A DNA stretch of 64,000 bases from Myxococcales bacterium (GTDB taxonomy: Bacteria; Myxococcota_A; Polyangia; Polyangiales; Polyangiaceae): the NCBI GenBank assembly GCA_016706225.1, contig JADJKB010000010.1, positions 1 through 64,000 on the forward strand, in the 5' to 3' direction. Shown here piece by piece: positions 60,373 to 64,000 of this stretch (positions are counted from its first letter, which is position 1; each line of letters starts with the position of its first letter). The translations under genes were made by a program, and so were the position numbers. Under the pieces are notes generated by a model. That model searched no databases and was not told the DNA's origin. It saw only the letters and a list, made by a program, of their open reading frames with translations.

Positions 60373-61446
60373 TCATTTCTTGTTGGCTCCCTCGCCCGTC
60401 ACGGCCGGACCGGTCGTCGCGGGGATCACCTTCGGTTGATTGGGCACGCCCAGGTAGCTCGAGAGTTGATCCAACATCTTCCCGACCTCACCCGCGTCGA
60501 GCGCAGCCACGAACTTGGCGTCCTTGTCCTCGGCCTTGGCGTCGAGCTGCCGAATTGGCTGCCCGATCCCGAGCAGTGAGGCCAGCCAGCCGAGGTTGGC
60601 CGCCAGATCTTTGATGCCGAGCAGGGACTGCGCTCCAGCTTGGGCGCCGGCCGCGTCGCCGTAACTCATGGTGCCCGCCACGTTGATCCCCGGCGGCTCG
60701 AAATTCCCCACCATTCTTGCGGTTTCCATGCCCGTCAAGAACGGTAGCTGAGCCCGCGCTGCGTCGGTCAGCGGTTGCGCGCGCAGATCGAAGCCGGCCA
60801 CCAGCGGGGCGTTGGGCGTCTTGGCGATCTCCTCGAACCACGGCGGGAGTTGCCGCTGCACACGGCCCTCCTTGATCCGGTCGAGCGCTCGCCGGATCCC
60901 CGTCTCGTTTCCCACCAGCACCGTTCGCGGAGTGAGCACGACGAAGCCGATGTTGTGCGAGGTGAAGAGCGTGCGCCCGGCATAGGTGGACTTCACGACT
61001 GGGGTCCCGAGCGGCGTCACCTGGGTCCCGTCCGCAGCGGACTCGATGGCCGGCTTGTCGAACTGACCGGTGAGCACCGCCGCCACGTCCGCACCCTGCA
61101 TCGAGTAGACACCGATCAGCGCGCGCTCGACGTCACGCCCTGGATCGAAGTTGGCACTGGGCGGCACCGGCGTGCGCGCCCGGGCGATTTCGAGCAACTT
61201 CTGCCCGAACTGCGAGACCAGTAGCTTCTTGACGTCGACCGAGAACAGCCCGACTGCGCCGCTCGGCAAGAGCGACTCGGGATCCTTGTCGATCTCGGCG
61301 TCGCTGAGCGCCTTGTCCTCGCCGGCGGCCACGATCTTGTCGGGCTTCTTCGGGCACGCCGTCGTCACCGCGAGACAGAGCACACTCGTCAAGAGCAGGC
61401 TGCGCCCGGCACCCCCGCGCACCCGGAGCCAGAGTCCTCGTTTCAT
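60373..61446 (-). CDS. Lipoprotein between pheA and aroA
   Basis: A 357-residue lipoprotein (signal LLLTSVLCLAVTTAC). The soluble part starts LLPSGAVGLFSVDVKKLLVSQFGQKLLEIARA, then YSMQGADVAAVLTGQFD, FTSHNIGFVVLTPRTVLVGNETGIRRALDRI, VAGFDLRAQPLTDAARAQLPF. These resemble DUF3352-like proteins and the lipoprotein downstream of cmk. The gene sits 11 bases before aroA. Its role in the envelope is unknown. Confidence 0.75.
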   Translation of the reverse strand: MKRGLWLRVRGGAGRSLLLTSVLCLAVTTACPKKPDKIVAAGEDKALSDAEIDKDPESLLPSGAVGLFSVDVKKLLVSQFGQKLLEIARARTPVPPSANFDPGRDVERALIGVYSMQGADVAAVLTGQFDKPAIESAADGTQVTPLGTPVVKSTYAGRTLFTSHNIGFVVLTPRTVLVGNETGIRRALDRIKEGRVQRQLPPWFEEIAKTPNAPLVAGFDLRAQPLTDAARAQLPFLTGMETARMVGNFEPPGINVAGTMSYGDAAGAQAGAQSLLGIKDLAANLGWLASLLGIGQPIRQLDAKAEDKDAKFVAALDAGEVGKMLDQLSSYLGVPNQPKVIPATTGPAVTGEGANKK

Positions 61447-61504
61447 GCTGGCGCGAGGGTAGTTCAGCGCGGGTCGGCCGGCTAGCCGTCGTCGGGCCCC
61501 CGGC

Positions 61505-62578
61505 TCAGCGCTCCATCGGGAACGAACCGAGCACCTTGAGGTACTTGGTCGCGCGCTTCACCGCTTCGAGCGCCGTGACGACGGGGCGGTCGGTGATGTG
61601 ACCGCTCACCTCGACGTAAAACACGTAGTCCCAGCCCTTGCCGTTGACGGGCCTCGACTGGAGCTTCTTGAGGTTCACCCCGCGTTCGGCGAAGTGCCGC
61701 AGCACGTCGAACAGCGCACCCGGCGAGTCGTCCACGCTGAAGAGCAGGCAGGTGGTGTCATTGCCGGTGCGGATCGCGGGGCGAGCCCCAGCGATGCCGT
61801 AGCGGAAGCTCATGTCGAGCGTGTCGCCCACGTTCGAGCGGATCCCCGCGAGTCCCGCGTCGCGTCCGCACTCGGCGGGCGCCAGCGCCGCGCTCCCGTG
61901 ATCGCCCGCCGCCAGCTCGGTCGCCACGACGGGCGAGCGCACGTCGATCACCGTTGCCTTCGGCAGCTCGCGCTCCAGGAAGCGTTCACACGCGGCATGC
62001 GCCGCCGCCGTTGCGTAGACCTTCTCGACGTCGGCCAGGTTGGCGGTGTGGCTCATCAGATCGTAGACCGCCGGCGCGGTCCGCTCGGCGACCAGTACGA
62101 GATCGGTCTCCTCGAGCGTCGCGATGCTCGACAGCACCAGACCGTCCGTCGATGACTCGTAAGGGAATACGGCGTAGACGGCCCGCCCTCGGTTCACCTC
62201 TTCGAGGGCCTCGGCCACCGTGGCGCACTCGGCGTAGATGCCACTCTCTCCGAAATAACTCCGCGCCGTTGCGTGACAGAATCCTCCTTCGGGGCCCAGG
62301 TAGGCGACCCGCGCGGGCTGCTCGAGCGCGCGCGCCGAGGCGCGCACTTGTCGAAATACCGAGCGCAGATCCTCCGCCGGCAACTCGCCGCTCGCCTGTT
62401 TTTCGAGCCCCGCGAGCCACTCGCGCTCGGTGACGTCAGCCGGCAGGTTCTCCCCTTCGTAGAGCTTGTGGACCTTGCGACTGAGGCGCGCACGCTCTTC
62501 CAGCTTCGAGAGCAGCGCGCGATCGATCTCCGTGATCTCTTTCCTCAGGTCGTCGACGTCGTGTTTGCGATCCACCAT
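61505..62578 (-). CDS. pheA: Bifunctional chorismate mutase/prephenate dehydratase (P-protein)
   Basis: A 357-residue protein: chorismate mutase AroQ domain about 7-85 (DDLRKEITEIDRALLSKLEERARLSRKVHKLYEG), prephenate dehydratase about 95-270 (RVAYLGPEGGFCHATARSYFG, FPYESSTDGLVLSS, and AALAPAECGRDAGL), ACT domain about 285-357 (CLLFSVDDSPGALFDVLRHFAERGVNLKKLQSRP). It converts chorismate to phenylpyruvate and the ACT domain should sense phenylalanine. The dehydratase catalytic triad region has ESSTDG where ENS-type sequence is common, and GGFCHAT where GTYSHQA is common; fold is clear, specificity less so. Confidence 0.9.
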   Translation of the reverse strand: MVDRKHDVDDLRKEITEIDRALLSKLEERARLSRKVHKLYEGENLPADVTEREWLAGLEKQASGELPAEDLRSVFRQVRASARALEQPARVAYLGPEGGFCHATARSYFGESGIYAECATVAEALEEVNRGRAVYAVFPYESSTDGLVLSSIATLEETDLVLVAERTAPAVYDLMSHTANLADVEKVYATAAAHAACERFLERELPKATVIDVRSPVVATELAAGDHGSAALAPAECGRDAGLAGIRSNVGDTLDMSFRYGIAGARPAIRTGNDTTCLLFSVDDSPGALFDVLRHFAERGVNLKKLQSRPVNGKGWDYVFYVEVSGHITDRPVVTALEAVKRATKYLKVLGSFPMER

Positions 62579-62628
62579 GCTCTCTTCATCCTAGCACTCG
62601 CGGCGCGCATCGCGACGTCGCGCGCGCG

Positions 62629-62955
62629 TCACGAGCTCGGCTTCGGTTTGTCGACCTTGGCCGGAGTGCGCGGCGCCGCAGGCGTCGCCGCGGCGGGCGT
62701 GTCGCTCTTGGCCGGGGTCGCCGCGGTCTTGGATTCTGCACTGGCGGGCTTCGCCTCCGCCGCCGCCGGTTTCGCCGAGCCGTAGCCATCGGCGTACCAG
62801 CCTCCCCCGCGCAGGATGAAACCTTGCCCACCGGACACCTGTCGCCTCGCGCTCTCCGCCTTGCAGCTCGGGCAAGTCGTGAGCGGAGAGGCACTGATGG
62901 GCTGCTCCGCCTCCCACTGGAAGGAGCACGCGGAACACACGTACTCGTACGTCAT
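62629..62955 (-). CDS. FmdB-family zinc-ribbon protein
   Basis: A 108-residue protein from ATG 62955 (MTYEYVCSACSFQWEAEQP). Two CxxC pairs form the FmdB/regulatory zinc ribbon (CSAC and CPSC), then the family hallmark QGFILRGGGWYADGYG. The tail is Ala/Lys/Pro-rich. The longer frame to 63063 lacks a signal and is ignored. Function of the family is unsettled; its place 50 bases before pheA suggests it is the first gene of the block. Confidence 0.8.
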   Translation of the reverse strand: MTYEYVCSACSFQWEAEQPISASPLTTCPSCKAESARRQVSGGQGFILRGGGWYADGYGSAKPAAAEAKPASAESKTAATPAKSDTPAAATPAAPRTPAKVDKPKPSS

Positions 62956-63241
62956 GCGCGCCCAAATGCGGCCGGCGGACGGGTCTGTCAATATTTCCCG
63001 CCAGCTAGCGCCACTCGATGGCGAAGGTTTTCGCTTGAGTCCGGACGGGATGTCGCCTATCAAATGTGCAGTACCTGGCGTGACCCTACATGACGTGCGG
63101 TTGCCCTAGGGCGCATGCGCTCTTCCGGGCGCGCTAAAACCCCATCGAAGACAGCCTCTACCGGTGTTCCCGGCCGGGGCAAAGCGCTCCGTACCCAAGG
63201 CTGCTAGCCTCGGGAAACCGGGCCGACAAGGACGTTCACCG

Positions 63242-64000
63242 ATGCACATCAAGAGGCTGGAGATCGCGGGTTTCAAGTCCTTCGTGGACCGGACCGTGAT
63301 CCACTTCGACCACGACGTAATCGGCGTGGTGGGGCCCAACGGCTGCGGCAAGTCGAACATCGTGGACGCCATCCGCTGGTGCATGGGGGAACAGAGCGCC
63401 AAACACCTTCGCGGCCGGGCGATGGAGGACGTGATCTTCAACGGCTCCGAGTCCCGGGGTCCGCATGGCCTCGCGGAGGTGACCATCACCTTCGACAACA
63501 ACGACCCCACCTACGCGGAGTCGCTGCCGCCGGAGTACCAGGCTTATCCCGAGATCGCGATCACCCGGCGCCTGTACCGGGACGGCACCAGCGAGTATCT
63601 GATCAACAAAACGCAGGTGCGTCTGCGCGACGTGACAGAGCTCTTTCTCGGCACCGGCGTCGGCACGAAGGCCTACTCCATCGTCGAGCAAGGACGGATC
63701 GGTCAGATCGTCAGCTCGCGCCCGGAAGACCGCCGCCTCTACATCGAAGAGGCGGCTGGCATCACCAAGTACAAACAGCGCCGCCGGCAGGCCGAGCGCA
63801 AGATGGAGCTGACGCGCCAGAACCTGCTGCGCATCAACGACATCGTCTCGGAGATCGACCGCACGCGCGCGTCCCTCAAGCGCCAGGTCGCCAAGGCCGA
63901 GCGCTACGTCCAGTATCGCGGCGAGCTCGAAGATCTCGTGCTGCACGACGCCTCGCACAAGCTGCTCGAGTACATCGTGACGGAGCACGTCGAGCGGGGC
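63242..64000 (+). CDS. smc: Chromosome segregation protein SMC, N-terminal part (continues past window)
   Basis: The first 253 residues of SMC. ATG 63242 has AAGGA about ten bases upstream. MHIKRLEIAGFKSFVDRTVIHF is the family start, then VVGPNGCGKSNIVDAIRWCMGEQS (Walker A), and SIVEQGRIGQIVSSRPEDRRLYIEEAAGITKYKQRRRQAERK, which enters the first coiled coil. The C-terminal head and signature lie outside. SMC condenses and segregates the chromosome with ScpA/ScpB. Confidence 0.97.
   Translation, partial: MHIKRLEIAGFKSFVDRTVIHFDHDVIGVVGPNGCGKSNIVDAIRWCMGEQSAKHLRGRAMEDVIFNGSESRGPHGLAEVTITFDNNDPTYAESLPPEYQAYPEIAITRRLYRDGTSEYLINKTQVRLRDVTELFLGTGVGTKAYSIVEQGRIGQIVSSRPEDRRLYIEEAAGITKYKQRRRQAERKMELTRQNLLRINDIVSEIDRTRASLKRQVAKAERYVQYRGELEDLVLHDASHKLLEYIVTEHVERG

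Overview
The window is very GC-rich, densely coded bacterial DNA that looks like a myxobacterium (Myxococcota, most likely Polyangiales). The signs are eukaryote-like Ser/Thr kinases with proline-rich tails, many short lipoproteins with Gly/Ser/Pro-rich linkers, a MYXO-CTERM-like sorting tail, a SUMF1 lipoprotein, and a conserved pheA-aroA-cmk-rpsA block. This placement is from gene content only; there is no rRNA gene.

Bases 1-12540 are an accessory array of short Rhs-type toxin cassettes. Each unit has a hairpin element of about 94 bp, a nearly invariant leader coding a Sec signal peptide, a short piece of the last Rhs repeat, a unique C-terminal tip, and then a small gene in the immunity position. 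Five units are visible (A 426-1905, B 5506-6927, C 7168-8346, D 8566-10149, E 10414-11874), plus the end of an earlier one at base 1 and a lone hairpin at 12186. A and D read through in frame. B and E each lack 2 bases, and C lacks 2 plus 137, so their leaders are separated from their tips. A decayed three-gene transposon (about 1910-4985) has inserted into the array.

Bases 12554-25600 are chromosomal: a metallo-beta-lactamase-fold hydrolase, a Ser/Thr kinase, a CocE-like hydrolase lipoprotein, a MYXO-CTERM protein, membrane proteins, a carboxypeptidase-regulatory/PDZ protein, a GNAT acetyltransferase, a SUMF1 lipoprotein and several unrecognised lipoproteins.

Bases 25662-33415 are tRNA-Glu(TTC) with a 7.7-kb integrative island in its 3' end. 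Exact 24-bp direct repeats bound the island. It carries a frameshifted tyrosine integrase whose C-terminus is written in the tRNA gene, a tightly overlapping minus-strand set of replication-like genes (DnaB N-domain-like, DUF3987, HTH proteins), and two lipoproteins. No capsid, tail or conjugation gene is visible.

Bases 33478-54961 are chromosomal again: Uma2-type protein, PAS/PAS histidine kinase with a receiver, HAMP protein, TerB-like protein, PlsC acyltransferase, M14 carboxypeptidase, a membrane spermidine-synthase-like protein, a vWA-like lipoprotein with a coding minisatellite, a kinase/PEGA-like pair, Ddl, a PP2C phosphatase, a FIST protein, a solitary frameshifted type III secretion export-gate gene (SctV/FlhA), a TPR membrane protein and an AI-2E family transporter.

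Bases 55259-62955 are a minus-strand housekeeping block (pheA, lipoprotein, aroA, cmk, lipoprotein, rpsA) linking aromatic amino acid synthesis, nucleotide salvage and translation, with a FmdB-type zinc ribbon upstream. The window ends inside smc on the plus strand.
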